A stretch of 64,000 nt of DNA, taken from Burkholderia sp. MS389. Lineage in GTDB: Bacteria > Pseudomonadota > Gammaproteobacteria > Burkholderiales > Burkholderiaceae. The DNA lies in contig NZ_CP045995.1 in NCBI RefSeq assembly GCF_016899425.1, positions 2,790,001 through 2,854,000 on the forward strand, given 5' to 3'. A program made the translations under genes and the position numbers. How positions within the stretch are numbered: the stretch's first letter is position 1; each line of letters starts with the position of its first letter. This document shows positions 8,815-18,166 of this stretch, in pieces. The notes beneath the pieces were generated by a model, which was not told where the DNA came from, made no database searches, and worked only from the letters and a program-made list of their open reading frames with translations.

Positions 8815-11205
8815 TCATCCCGGCTTGCGCTCCGCTGCGTCGGGCGACGGCGGCCGGGCCGCCGGTTCGGCGGTATTCTGCGCGTCTGGGCGCGCGTCGT
8901 TGTCATCGCTGCCGACGGGTCGCGACCCGTCCGCATAGGCCACGACGCTGCGCTGCGGATTGGCGATCCGAATCCCGCGTTCGAGGAACGTCTCCGCGAT
9001 CCGCCGGTTGAATTCGCGCTGCACGCTCCAGCGCGCCGAGTCCGTGCACTGGATCTGACCGGCCAGCGCGAGCGCCGCGCCGTCGACCTGGTCGATGCCC
9101 CAGTAGCTGAAGTCCGACAGGATGCCGTCGTGGTACTTCGGATCGTCGCGCAACGCGGCGCCGATTTCCTTCAGCGTCGCGATCGCGCGCTCGACGTCCT
9201 CGCCGTACGCGATGCTGACCTTGACGGCCGCGTTGCCGAGCCCGCGATTCGTGTTGTTGACGGTCGTCACCGAGCTGAACGGAATCGTGTACAGCGACCC
9301 GTCGCCGGCGCGCAGCCGCACGGTGCGGATCGACAGGTATTCGACCGTCCCCGACACGCCGGCGAGCGTGACCCAGTCGCCGACCTGCATCGCGTTTTCC
9401 ATCAGCAGGAAGATCCCGGTGATGAAATCCTGCACGAGCTTCTGCGAGCCGAAACCGAGCGCGACGCCGAAGATGCTGGCGCCGGCCAGCAGCGGGCCGA
9501 CGTTTACGCCGAGTTCGCTGAGGCCCGTCAGCACGACGACGAGCGCGATCATCACGAACAGCAGCGAGCGCAGCATCGGCAGCAGCGTGCGCAGCCGCGC
9601 GGCGCGCACCAGGTTGCCTTCGCGCGTCCAGCGTTGCAGCCGGCGCTCGATCGCGATGTTGGCCGCTTCCCACACGACGAGCGCGACGATCGCCGCGATC
9701 GCGATCGTCACCAGCGCGGACGCGAGCCGGTGGCCGATCGTGCCCGTCTCGAATGCGCGGAAGATCGGCACGCCCCAGATCTGCAGTAGCAGCACGACGG
9801 TCACGACGCCGATCGCGCCCGACACGATCTGGCGCAGCAGCGGGTAGTAGCGGTATGCGTGCAGATGAACGAGCGTGCGATCGTCGTCGCGGCGCTGGAA
9901 CAGCCGCGCGAGCGCACCGAACACGACGATCGACACCATCCGCATCGCGATCATCACGGCGATTGACCGGCCGCCGAGCGCGATCAGTACGCGGTAGCCG
10001 TTGTGGACGTCGAGCGCCCACACGAACCACAGCGCCATCACGATGAAGACCGATACGGGCGCCCACGCGTCCGCGAGCGCGTTGCCGACGACGGTGAAGG
10101 TCGGACGATCCGCGCCGGCGGCGCGGATGCGTGCCGCGACCGGCCGGCGGCACTGCAGGATCAGCACCGAGATCATCACGTGCCCGACGAGCGCGACGGC
10201 CTTCAGCAGCGCGACATGGCCGGCTTCGGTCAGGCCGAAGTTCGCGGCGATCTCGACGGCCGCCGTGCATGCACCGACCGCGATCACGATCCGCGCGATC
10301 GAGCGTTGCGCGAACGCGGCCCATGCGTCGCTGATATGCAGCAGCCGCAACTGCCGCGCGTCGGGCTGGAAGAACAGCCGGCTGACGATCGTGACGAGCC
10401 GGCAGATCACGTAGGTGTCGATCAACGCTTCGAGCGCGGCTTCGATCGGCGTGTCGGCTTCGACGAGCAACGACATCGTCAGGCTCGCGACGCCGACGAA
10501 CACGAGCAGCGGTACCGCGCGTAGCGCGAGACTGATGAGTGCGCGCGGCATCCGGTTCAGCAGCGTGGTGTGCCGGCGGGCGTGGCCTCGGCTTTGCGAC
10601 GGCGGGGGCGCGTGGTCCTCGTCCGATGCGGCGGCATCGGGCGCCGCGCGGCGCGCGGCCACCGCGGCCAGTGCGCGTCGCAGCAGCCGCTTCGCGAGCC
10701 ATTCGACGACGAGCGCAGGCAGCAGCACCGCGAGGAGGATGCCGAGCGTGCGCGTCAGGTTCGCACGCTCGTCGGCGCGCACGAGCTTGTCGCGCCACCA
10801 GCTTCCCACCGAACCGATATCGAGCAGCGAGCGCAGCGACTCCTGCAGCGCGTTGCCGATCTGCGCGGCCCATCGCGAGCCCTGACGGACGAGCATCGAG
10901 GCGAGCCCGTTCGACGTGAGCGCGGCCGGCGCCGCGGCAGCCGATGCGCCGCTGGCTGCCGGCGCCGCGCTTGCCGGCACGGCGGGTGCGCTCAACGCGC
11001 CGACGGCCGCGATCGCGCGCAGCGTCGTTTCGACCTGCGCACGCTCGCGCGGGTTTTCGAGCACATTCAGTGCCTGCCGCGCCTCTTGCGGCGTCAGTGC
11101 GGGCGCGGCGCCGGAGGCGGCCGACGCGGCGGCCGGTGCGGGAGCGGCCGCGTGAGCGGCCGAGACGACGGCGGCGAGCAGCCAGCCGAGGAGGATATGT
11201 CGCAT
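8815..11205 (-). CDS. Large MscS-family mechanosensitive channel (796 aa)
   Basis: The N-terminus has a signal peptide (cleavage around AHAA-AP), then an Ala/Pro-rich periplasmic segment, then several membrane helices from about residue 170. The MscS core is at about residues 550-760, with the pore-lining helix (GASIFGVALGFGSQKLVQDF) and the beta domain (MQVGDWVTLAGVSGTVEYLS). This is the architecture of the larger MscM-type channels that open under hypo-osmotic stress. The gene stands alone, convergent with the TetR gene, which ends 33 bp away. A Pro/Asp/Ala-rich cytoplasmic tail ends the protein. Confidence 0.9.
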   Translation of the reverse strand: MRHILLGWLLAAVVSAAHAAAPAPAAASAASGAAPALTPQEARQALNVLENPRERAQVETTLRAIAAVGALSAPAVPASAAPAASGASAAAAPAALTSNGLASMLVRQGSRWAAQIGNALQESLRSLLDIGSVGSWWRDKLVRADERANLTRTLGILLAVLLPALVVEWLAKRLLRRALAAVAARRAAPDAAASDEDHAPPPSQSRGHARRHTTLLNRMPRALISLALRAVPLLVFVGVASLTMSLLVEADTPIEAALEALIDTYVICRLVTIVSRLFFQPDARQLRLLHISDAWAAFAQRSIARIVIAVGACTAAVEIAANFGLTEAGHVALLKAVALVGHVMISVLILQCRRPVAARIRAAGADRPTFTVVGNALADAWAPVSVFIVMALWFVWALDVHNGYRVLIALGGRSIAVMIAMRMVSIVVFGALARLFQRRDDDRTLVHLHAYRYYPLLRQIVSGAIGVVTVVLLLQIWGVPIFRAFETGTIGHRLASALVTIAIAAIVALVVWEAANIAIERRLQRWTREGNLVRAARLRTLLPMLRSLLFVMIALVVVLTGLSELGVNVGPLLAGASIFGVALGFGSQKLVQDFITGIFLLMENAMQVGDWVTLAGVSGTVEYLSIRTVRLRAGDGSLYTIPFSSVTTVNNTNRGLGNAAVKVSIAYGEDVERAIATLKEIGAALRDDPKYHDGILSDFSYWGIDQVDGAALALAGQIQCTDSARWSVQREFNRRIAETFLERGIRIANPQRSVVAYADGSRPVGSDDNDARPDAQNTAEPAARPPSPDAAERKPG

Positions 11206-11544
11206 GGAATGGGCATGCGGGTGCGTCTCGTCACGCGGCCCGCCAGGCTGAACGATGGACGGAAGTTAACATGATCGCGATCGAAACCGAATAGTTCCGT
11301 CGTCGACGAGTTGAATCGGGCATGAAGGCGCCGGCACGGGCGTCGGCGGCACATGCCGGCAAGCCGTGTGCCGGATACGGACGGTCGACCGTCCGATATC
11401 GACAGGAACGTCATGTTGGCCCGGTCGTAAGGCGTCTGTAACGCGCCGTTGCCGATTCCTGTCAGCGATGCGCCGTTGCGGGAGCATTCGCCCGGCCACG
11501 ATCAGCGCTCGCGTCGCATCATGTGAATTTGGATTCCTGATGAA
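11206..11544. other. Intergenic region upstream of the mechanosensitive channel gene
   Basis: The region lies between the channel start (11205) and the end of the oxidoreductase gene (11545), both on the minus strand. Its one clear feature is an 18-bp perfect palindrome at 11378-11395, listed separately. No open frame with coding character was found. Confidence 0.5.
11378..11395. promoter_or_regulatory. 18-bp perfect palindrome, TetR-like operator candidate
   Basis: CGGACGGTCGACCGTCCG reads the same on both strands. Its CGGNCG-like symmetry resembles operators of TetR-family repressors. No TetR gene is adjacent. The site lies about 170 bp upstream of the mechanosensitive channel start, so that gene is the nearest potential target. 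The assignment is by pattern only. Confidence 0.4.
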
Positions 11545-12504
11545 TCACGCTTGTTCGTCGTGAAAGACCGGCAACACATGCTCGGCGATTTCCTCGACGA
11601 CGTCGCGCACCGGCCGGTCCGATCCCGGATTCAGCGTGACATGGTGCGTCCCGGCCGCGCGCATGTCCCGCAGGATATCGACCAACGCGCGGCGCCCGGT
11701 CGCATAACCGAGCGGCAGCGCGGTGGCGGGCGTATCCGGATGCGCGGCGAGATCGAGCCGCATCGATACGCCGAACGCGCGAAATTGCGGCGACGCGAGC
11801 CGCTCGACCGCCGCGCGCCACATCGAATAGCGGGAGCGCTGCGTATCCGGATCGCGGTGATACGTCATCCAGCCGATCGAATGCCGTGCGATCCAGTCGA
11901 CGCTCTGTCCGCCCGAGCCGACCGCCAGCATCGGCACCGCATCGCCGTCGCGCGGCAGCAGCGTGAAGGCGGGCGCATCGGGTGGCGTCTGGTCGGGCAG
12001 CACGCGCGACGGCATGCCGAGCGCGGCCGCGACGACGTCCCAGTGCGCGCGATAGCGGTCGCGCCGGGTTTCCGCGTCGACGCCGAACGCCGCATATTCG
12101 GGTGGCCGGTCGCCGGAGCCGAGCCCGAGGATGAAGCGCCCGCCCGACAGCGTCGCGACCGACAGCGCGCCTTTCGCGATATGCAGCGGATGACGCAGCG
12201 GCAGCACGATCGCGCCGCTGGCGAGCGCGATCCGGCGGGTGCGCGACGCCAGTGCGCCGAGCAGTACCCACGGGTCGAGGTGGCCGACCGGGTCCGGATA
12301 GTCGGCGCTGTTCAGCGGCACGTCGCGAATCCACAGCGCGCGAAAGCCGAGCGAATCGGCCAGCGCGGCGAGTTCGAGTTGCTCGTTGAAGTCCGCGACG
12401 ATGTGGCCGCCGCGAAGCAGCGGAAGCGTGAGGCCGATCGACAGCCGCCCGGACGAGAACACGCGATGCGCGACGTCGGGAGGGGCGGAAGCGGGTGGGG
12501 TCAT
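11545..12504 (-). CDS. LLM-class flavin-dependent oxidoreductase
   Basis: A 319-residue luciferase-like monooxygenase of the flavin-dependent (FMN or F420 fold) superfamily. It starts at the ATG at 12504 (MTPPASAPP). Visible family features are LELAALADSLGFRALWIRDV early, GAIVLPLRHPLHIAKGALSV in the middle, and a GLGSGDRPPEYAAFGVD segment. The sequence most resembles the BA3436-type subgroup (TIGR03571) whose substrate is not established. Open frame continues upstream of this start but is Arg-rich and non-coding in character. The gene appears monocistronic. Confidence 0.85.
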   Translation of the reverse strand: MTPPASAPPDVAHRVFSSGRLSIGLTLPLLRGGHIVADFNEQLELAALADSLGFRALWIRDVPLNSADYPDPVGHLDPWVLLGALASRTRRIALASGAIVLPLRHPLHIAKGALSVATLSGGRFILGLGSGDRPPEYAAFGVDAETRRDRYRAHWDVVAAALGMPSRVLPDQTPPDAPAFTLLPRDGDAVPMLAVGSGGQSVDWIARHSIGWMTYHRDPDTQRSRYSMWRAAVERLASPQFRAFGVSMRLDLAAHPDTPATALPLGYATGRRALVDILRDMRAAGTHHVTLNPGSDRPVRDVVEEIAEHVLPVFHDEQA

Positions 12505-13464
12505 GTCGGGTCCTTGGCGGCGAGGCAGCGGAAGCATGCGGGCGCTCCGTGTCCGAATGCTAGCGTGTTTGCGCGATGCACGAGCGGGACGGCGCAAACC
12601 CCGCGCTATCCGCTTCGCAACGCGAGACCCGGGCGGAACGCCGCGCATTGCGACGCGCGGTTGTCGCGATCGGTGCCGTAGAACAGCATGCGGTAGTCGA
12701 TATCCGGCCCGTGCTTCGTGTCGGACAGGCAGCGAGTTCGGGTTCCGGTCGGGCGGTGGTGCGCCGCGGGAAAGGGCAAGTCCGGGCGCACGCGCGCCGC
12801 CGATCGTGGGGCGATTGTAAGGCGACTGGCCGCCCTGCAACGCGCCAACCCGACGATACCGACGCCACCGCCGGTGCGTTTCAGTTTCGAAACATTCGCG
12901 CTTTCTGACGGGGCACGATGCCTGCCCGCGGCCCCTGATGTGCCCGCGCGGCCTTGCGGCATGAAGCATGGTGCGCTCCTTGCATGGTTGTATGCGCCGT
13001 GAGCGCGATTGCAGGTGCAGTTGGCCCGGCAATCGCTTCAGTGGGTCGGATGTATCGAAGACGGGGACAAGAGAATGAAAAAAGACCGAAACGCAACATG
13101 CCGTGTTGCAAACATGAATCGCCGACCTGCCAGGGTATTCGCTTCGCCGCTGATCGCGGCGACGTGAGCGAGCGGCTTTCCGTTCCATCCGAACGATCGG
13201 GTTCGTTCTGAACGACGGCGTGCATGGGTGACGCGCGCGTCCGACCAATGTCGGTCGGCCGTCCAGGATGAACCGCGAACGCTGGCGGATGGCCGCGGCC
13301 CGGATCCCGAATCGTCATTCCATGGCGCAACGCACCCCGTCGCGCGGCGAATGCGTTTGCACGCCGCGCATGACATCGGCGTGACGAGCGCGACGAACGG
13401 GATCGGGTCGGGAAAGCCGATGACGCGCCGATGGGCGCGGCAGTGCGGAACACGTGAAGTCCGG

Positions 13465-13584
13465 GGGAGCGTCCGTCGATCGCGGTATGACGGACGTCGC
13501 AACATTGTGCTGTCAGTTGATCCACTACCCCGATGGATCAATTGTTTGAAGCGCCCGTCGCCGAGCGGCGATGGGCGTCTTTTT
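13465..13584 (+). ncRNA. Candidate small RNA: three hairpins ending in a terminator
   Basis: Three successive stem-loops lie in a gene-free region: GTCCGTC/GACGGAC (13471-13477 with 13489-13495), TTGATCCA/TGGATCAA around a C-rich loop (13517-13524 with 13534-13541), and a GC-rich stem followed by a run of five T (13552-13584). No upstream protein gene on this strand needs the terminator, so an independent transcript is plausible. The C-rich exposed loop CTACCCCGA is typical of base-pairing RNAs that target Shine-Dalgarno sequences. I see no clear promoter, and the 5' end is a guess. Confidence 0.35.
13552..13584 (+). terminator. Rho-independent terminator in a gene-free region
   Basis: Stem 13552-13562 pairs with 13567-13577 (11 bp, one G-T pair) around the loop GAGC, followed by TCTTTTT. 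No annotated gene ends just upstream on this strand. That is the main argument for a small RNA here. Confidence 0.7.
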
Positions 13585-13717
13585 GCGTGCTGTTGCGTGC
13601 CGCGGCTAGCCGCGGCGGCAGCCCGCCCGATCGCACGGCGTTCTGTATCATGTGCTGGCGCGCGTGGCCGCCCGTGCGGGCGCACGACCTGCCCGCGCGA
13701 CCGATCACGTTGCCAAC

Positions 13718-14626
13718 ATGAACGACACAGCCTTGCCCGACTCCTCCATCGCCGACGTCGATCCGGCCGCGCTCGATGCGCTGCACGCGTTCGTCGAGCG
13801 TCATCCGCGCCTGCTCGTACTGACCGGCGCGGGCATCAGCACCGATTCCGGCATTCCCGGCTACCGCGACCGCAACGGCCAATGGATGCGCTCGCCGCCG
13901 ATCCAGCTCCAGGAATTCCTCGGCTCCGATGCCGCGCGGCGCCGCTACTGGGCGCGCAGCATGATCGGCTGGCCCGTGGTCGGCCGCGCGCGGCCGAACG
14001 GGTCCCATGTCGCGCTGGCGCGGCTCGGCGGCGCGGGCCGGATCGAGCGTCTCGTCACGCAGAACGTCGACGGCCTGCATCAGCGCGCGGGCAGCGACGA
14101 CGTGATCGAGCTGCATGGCGGCATCAACGGCGTGACCTGCCTCGACTGCAGCGCGCATCATGCGCGGGCGACGATCCAGACCGTGCTCGAAGCCGACAAT
14201 CCCGAGCTGCTGGGCGCGCAGGCCGAGCCGGCCGCGGACGGCGACGCGCATCTCGAATGGGCCGCGCTCGATACGTTCCGCATCCCGGCGTGCCCCGCGT
14301 GCGGCGGCCTGCTGAAGCCGGCGGTGGTGTTCTTCGGCGAGAACGTGCCGCGCGAGCGCGTGGCGCTGGCGTCGCAGGCGCTCGACGCAGCCGACGCGCT
14401 GCTCGTCGTCGGCTCGTCGCTGATGGTGTATTCCGGCTACCGGTTCTGCGTGTGGGCGCAGGCGCAGCACAAGCCGGTTGCCGCACTCAATCTCGGCCAT
14501 ACGCGCGCCGACCCGATGCTGACGCTGAAGGTCGAGGCGCGCTGCGCACCCGCGCTCGACGCACTGGTGACGCGGCTGGGGCTCGGGCGCAACAGCAACA
14601 GCGACACTGCGGAGCGTGCATCGTGA
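13718..14626 (+). CDS. Sir2-family NAD-dependent deacylase (sirtuin)
   Basis: A 302-residue sirtuin starting at the ATG at 13718. The NAD-binding motif [18 protein letters not shown] is near residue 37, TQNVDGLHQ near 112, and the catalytic histidine in ELHGG near 131. Four zinc cysteines are in CLDC and CPAC (about residues 142-195), and the late [12 protein letters not shown] completes the fold. Sirtuins remove acetyl or acyl groups from lysines with consumption of NAD. Its stop overlaps the GTG start of the next gene (GTGA), so the two are likely translationally coupled. Confidence 0.93.
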   Translation: MNDTALPDSSIADVDPAALDALHAFVERHPRLLVLTGAGISTDSGIPGYRDRNGQWMRSPPIQLQEFLGSDAARRRYWARSMIGWPVVGRARPNGSHVALARLGGAGRIERLVTQNVDGLHQRAGSDDVIELHGGINGVTCLDCSAHHARATIQTVLEADNPELLGAQAEPAADGDAHLEWAALDTFRIPACPACGGLLKPAVVFFGENVPRERVALASQALDAADALLVVGSSLMVYSGYRFCVWAQAQHKPVAALNLGHTRADPMLTLKVEARCAPALDALVTRLGLGRNSNSDTAERAS

Positions 14627-15264
14627 CCGGCGCCGCTTCTTCTCACGATCCGTCCGCGCGGCTGTCGGCGCCGGCGGCCGAACGCAATCGCGGGCCGATC
14701 CTCGACGTGCTCCGCCGCGTGCTGCCGGCGACCGGCAGCGTGCTCGAAATCGCGAGCGGCACCGGGCAGCACGTCGTTCACTTCGCGCAGGCGTTGCCGG
14801 GCCTGCACTGGCAGCCGAGTGATCCCGACGCGCACGCGCGGCGTTCGATCGCCGCGTGGGTCGCGCATGCGGGCCTCGCGAACGTCGCCGGGCCGCTGGC
14901 GTTCGACGTGCGCGACACGCCGTGGCCGGTCGCGGCGCTCGACGCGATCGTCTGCATCAACATGATCCACATCTCGCCGTGGGCCTGTACGGAAGCGCTG
15001 TTCGCGGGCGCGTCGCGCGTGCTGCGGCCGGGCGGCGTGCTGTTCCTGTACGGCCCGTACCGTCGCGAAGGCCGCCATACGGCGGCGTCGAACGAGGCCT
15101 TCGACCGGCAGTTGCGCAGCCGCGACCCGTCGTGGGGCGTGCGCGATCTCGAGACCGTCGTCGCACTCGGGCTCGATCGCGGGCTCGACTGCATCGAGGT
15201 CGTCGAGATGCCGGCGAACAACCTGAGCGTCGCATTCCGGCGCCTGCCGCACGCGGAGCAATGA
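14623..15264 (+). CDS. DUF938 SAM-dependent methyltransferase-like protein
   Basis: A 213-residue protein starting at the GTG at 14623 inside the sirtuin stop. A class I methyltransferase SAM motif is visible (VLEIASGTGQHVVHFAQALP), followed by the acidic loop QPSDPD and the DUF938-type INMIHISPWACTEALF and VLFLYGPYRREG. The function and substrate are not known. The overlap with the sirtuin gene implies co-expression. Confidence 0.85.
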   Translation: MTGAASSHDPSARLSAPAAERNRGPILDVLRRVLPATGSVLEIASGTGQHVVHFAQALPGLHWQPSDPDAHARRSIAAWVAHAGLANVAGPLAFDVRDTPWPVAALDAIVCINMIHISPWACTEALFAGASRVLRPGGVLFLYGPYRREGRHTAASNEAFDRQLRSRDPSWGVRDLETVVALGLDRGLDCIEVVEMPANNLSVAFRRLPHAEQ

Positions 15265-15361
15265 CACGCAAGCGGGCAGCGCCGCCGGGTTTCCACTATC
15301 CTTTCGCCTGTGCGCGCGGCCCGGCTCGGGTCGCGCCCCGTTTTTTCCGGAGAATTGACTA

Positions 15362-16774
15362 ATGGGCAAACAAGCAATCGGTGTGATCGGGCTCGCGGTG
15401 ATGGGCCGCAATCTCGCACTCAATATCGAGAGCCGCGGTTACGCGGTGTCGGTGTTCAACCGCAGTCGCGAGAAAACCGACGAACTGATCGCCGAATTCC
15501 CCGGCCGCAATCTGGTGCCGACCTATACGCTCGAGGAATTCGTCGCGTCGCTCGAAACGCCGCGCCGGATCCTGATGATGGTGAAGGCCGGGGAAGCCAC
15601 CGATGCGACGATCGCATCGCTGAAGCCGCTGCTCGAGAAGGGCGACGTGCTGATCGACGGCGGCAATACGCATTTCACCGACACGATCCGCCGCAACCAG
15701 GAACTCGCGCAATCGGGGCTGCATTTCATCGGCACCGGCGTGTCGGGCGGCGAAGAGGGCGCGCTGCGCGGCCCGTCGATCATGCCGGGCGGCCAGCGCG
15801 ACGCGTACGATCTCGTCGAGCCGATCCTCAAGCAGATCGCCGCGAAGGCGCCGTCGGACGGCGAGCCGTGCGTCGCGTACATGGGTCCGGACGGGGCGGG
15901 CCACTACGTGAAGATGGTCCACAACGGCATCGAATACGGCGACATGCAGCTGATCGCCGAAAGCTACTCGGTGCTGAAGGACGTCGCGGGCCTGACCAAC
16001 GACGAACTCGGCGCGGTGTACACCGAATGGAACCAGGGCGAGCTCGACAGCTACCTGATCGAGATCACGTCGAAGATCTTCGGCAAGAAGGACGAAGAGA
16101 CCGGCAAGCACCTCGTCGACGTGATCCTCGATCGCGCCGCGCAGAAGGGCACCGGCAAGTGGACGAGCCAGAACGCGCTGGATCTCGGCGTGCCGCTGCC
16201 GCTCATCACCGAATCGGTGTTCGCGCGCGTGCTGTCGTCGCTGAAGACGGAGCGCGTCGCCGCCAGCAAGATCCTGTCGGGCCCGGCGGCCGCGCCGTTC
16301 GACGGCGATCGCGCCGCGTTCGTCGAAGCAGTGCGCCGCGCGCTGTACCTGAGCAAGGTGATCTCGTACGCACAGGGCTTCGCGCAACTGCGCACGGCGT
16401 CGGAAGAATACGGCTGGACCCTCGATCTCGGAACGATCGCGAAGATCTTCCGCGCGGGCTGCATCATCCGCGCGCGCTTCCTGCAGAAGATCACCGACGC
16501 CTACGCGAAGGATCCGGCGCTCGCGAACCTGCTGCTCGATCCGTACTTCAAGGACATCGCCGCGAACTATCAGACCGCGCTGCGCGACGTCGTGGTGGCC
16601 GCGGTGAAGGCCGGCGTGCCGGTCCCGGCGTTCGCGTCGGCGGTCGCGTACTTCGACAGCTATCGTTCCGAGCGGCTGCCGGCGAACCTTGTGCAGGCGC
16701 AGCGCGACTTCTTCGGCGCGCACACGTTCGAGCGCACCGACAAGCCGGGCAGCTTCCACGCGAACTGGGCCTGA
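15362..16774 (+). CDS. gnd: 6-phosphogluconate dehydrogenase, decarboxylating
   Basis: A full-length 470-residue enzyme of the oxidative pentose phosphate pathway. It converts 6-phosphogluconate to ribulose 5-phosphate with release of CO2 and reduction of NADP. The N-terminal nucleotide-binding site is [20 protein letters not shown], with Asn-Arg-Ser (NRSREKT) in the NADP-specific position. The signature region is [20 protein letters not shown], with the catalytic Lys and His. The C-terminus has the FHANW tail. A GGAG ribosome site lies about 7 bases upstream of the ATG. It stands alone, about 100 bp after the methyltransferase gene. Confidence 0.97.
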   Translation: MGKQAIGVIGLAVMGRNLALNIESRGYAVSVFNRSREKTDELIAEFPGRNLVPTYTLEEFVASLETPRRILMMVKAGEATDATIASLKPLLEKGDVLIDGGNTHFTDTIRRNQELAQSGLHFIGTGVSGGEEGALRGPSIMPGGQRDAYDLVEPILKQIAAKAPSDGEPCVAYMGPDGAGHYVKMVHNGIEYGDMQLIAESYSVLKDVAGLTNDELGAVYTEWNQGELDSYLIEITSKIFGKKDEETGKHLVDVILDRAAQKGTGKWTSQNALDLGVPLPLITESVFARVLSSLKTERVAASKILSGPAAAPFDGDRAAFVEAVRRALYLSKVISYAQGFAQLRTASEEYGWTLDLGTIAKIFRAGCIIRARFLQKITDAYAKDPALANLLLDPYFKDIAANYQTALRDVVVAAVKAGVPVPAFASAVAYFDSYRSERLPANLVQAQRDFFGAHTFERTDKPGSFHANWA

Positions 16775-16974
16775 CCGGCGAGCGGGAGCAGCATTGTTGC
16801 GAAAATCTATGCTCTGAATAGGGTTTTTCCATCCCGGATGCCAGCATTGTTGGCTCCGGGGAAACAGTGTTTTCGTTCTTTCATGGTTTTCCCTAGGTGC
16901 TGCCGGGACTAAACTCTGTTCCATCGCTGCAGACATGGTGTGTGCGGCGGAGCAAAAAAATCCCGGAGGTAATC

Positions 16975-17319
16975 ATGAAATCGCTGATCGCAACGTTCGC
17001 TGCTGCTGCCGTCCTCGCTGTCCCCGCCGTCTCGTTCGCTCAACAGAACGCGCCCGTCACCCGTGCCCAGGTGAAGGCCGAACTGGTTCAACTGCAACAG
17101 GCCGGCTACAAGCTGGGCAGCGACCGTACGAACTACCCGGAAGGCATCCAGGCCGCTGAAGCGCGTGTGAACCCGCAACAGAACGTCGCCGCCGCCGATA
17201 CGACCGGCTACGGCGCACAACCGGCCGCCGGCCAGGAATCGGGCGTACCGGCTGCTGCCAAAACCGGCTGGCAAGTCAAGCGCATCGCTGACGGCGCACC
17301 GGTCTACAAGGGTCGTTAA
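16975..17319 (+). CDS. DUF4148 exported small protein
   Basis: A 114-residue exported protein with a clear signal peptide (LAVPAVSFA-QQ) and the DUF4148 core TRAQVKAELVQLQQAGYK, which is abundant in Burkholderia. A strong GGAGG site sits before the ATG. The second half is Ala/Gly/Gln-rich and probably disordered. Function is unknown; it is presumed periplasmic. Its codon choice is visibly that of a highly expressed gene (fewer rare codons than its neighbours). A strong terminator follows. Confidence 0.88.
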   Translation: MKSLIATFAAAAVLAVPAVSFAQQNAPVTRAQVKAELVQLQQAGYKLGSDRTNYPEGIQAAEARVNPQQNVAAADTTGYGAQPAAGQESGVPAAAKTGWQVKRIADGAPVYKGR

Positions 17320-17363
17320 TGGTACGGCCGCGCTGGCGACCGCATCCGACCCCCTGTCGTACG

Positions 17364-17402
17364 AAAGCCCGTCGTTCCGCATAGCGGAACGACGGGCTTT
17401 TT
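17364..17402. terminator. Bidirectional terminator between convergent genes
   Basis: A perfect 17-bp stem (17364-17380 with 17384-17400) with a 3-base loop is flanked by AAA and TTTTT. It can end transcription of the DUF4148 gene on the plus strand and of the small gene at 17430-17750 on the minus strand. Confidence 0.9.
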
Positions 17403-17429
17403 CATTGGCGGCGCGCAATGCGCCGTCGT

Positions 17430-17750
17430 TCAGTGCAGCGGGCGTCTGCCGCGCCCGATATCGCGGAACAGCGCTTCCGCCGGTTCCAGCACCTGCAGCC
17501 ACGTTTCGTCGTAACCGCTCAGCGTGTCGAGCGCGTCGCGCAGCCGTTCGATCGCGAGGACCGGCAGCTCGACGCTGTGACGCGTGGCGCCGGTCAGGTG
17601 CGTGACGCTCGCCAGCTGGACGAGCGCATCGGCCGCTTCGGCGACGTCGGTCGCGAACAGCAGGTGCCGGTTGAGCAATTCGACCAGACCGCTGGAACCG
17701 GCGAAATCGTCGGCGTCGAGCTGCACGGAGAGAAACGTCGCGTTATTCAT
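17430..17750 (-). CDS. Hypothetical protein, about 106 aa
   Basis: Not recognised. The sequence from MNNATFLSVQLDADDFAGSS to the end has balanced composition and strong GC3. It is predicted mostly helical and soluble (LVELLNRHLLFATDVAEAAD). The start at 17750 has GAGG about 9 bases upstream; an in-frame ATG at 17756 is an alternative but lies too close to that site. The upstream open extension is Arg-rich and not coding-like. It is convergent with the DUF4148 gene across a shared terminator. Confidence 0.65.
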   Translation of the reverse strand: MNNATFLSVQLDADDFAGSSGLVELLNRHLLFATDVAEAADALVQLASVTHLTGATRHSVELPVLAIERLRDALDTLSGYDETWLQVLEPAEALFRDIGRGRRPLH

Positions 17751-18166
17751 TGTCATGGTCCTCGTTGTCGTTGGATCGCGCTGCGCATCACCGAGTATAG
17801 GCGGCGATCGAAGCGGACAATATGACGCCGCCGATACGGCAGGCGGCGGTGCGCCTCCGCGACAAACCGCGAGCAGCCACTGGGCGGCCCGCCCGGCCCG
17901 GCCAGCAGGCCGCCGGCGCCCGTGCGACGCCGCAAGATTGTTTCCGGATCGGGCAACTGTCGGAGCCTTGACCGCGACAAATGGTATCTTTGCCGATCGG
18001 GACGACGCGAAAAAGGGCCGATGAGCGCTTCGCACCACGTTCCGCTGTGGAAACTGACGGCCGCGAAAGCGGTCGGATACTGATTGATCCGGCCGTTCGG
18101 CCGGACATCGTGCGTCGCGCGCCGGGGGGCGGTGGGCGGCGCAACGACGCAAATCCGGGAGGACCC

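Larger units (their letters stand above)
12505..13717. other. 1.2-kb gene-poor region
   Basis: No recognisable gene was found between the oxidoreductase and the sirtuin. On the minus strand a small frame at 12606-12962 shows GC3-rich, coding-like codons only in its last 40 codons (CLSDTKHGPDIDYRMLFYG), which suggests either an eroded gene or chance. Toward the right end are three consecutive hairpins, the last a rho-independent terminator, annotated as a possible small RNA. An 18-bp perfect palindrome (13599-13616) precedes the sirtuin gene by about 100 bp. Confidence 0.5.

Noticed and set aside
12505-13248. Upstream extension of the oxidoreductase frame by about 248 codons
   Set aside because: The extension is Arg/Pro-rich and non-coding in codon bias, and the ATG at 12504 gives the normal family length. 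An AAGGAG-like site at an internal ATG near 12972 is present but leads into the same poor sequence.
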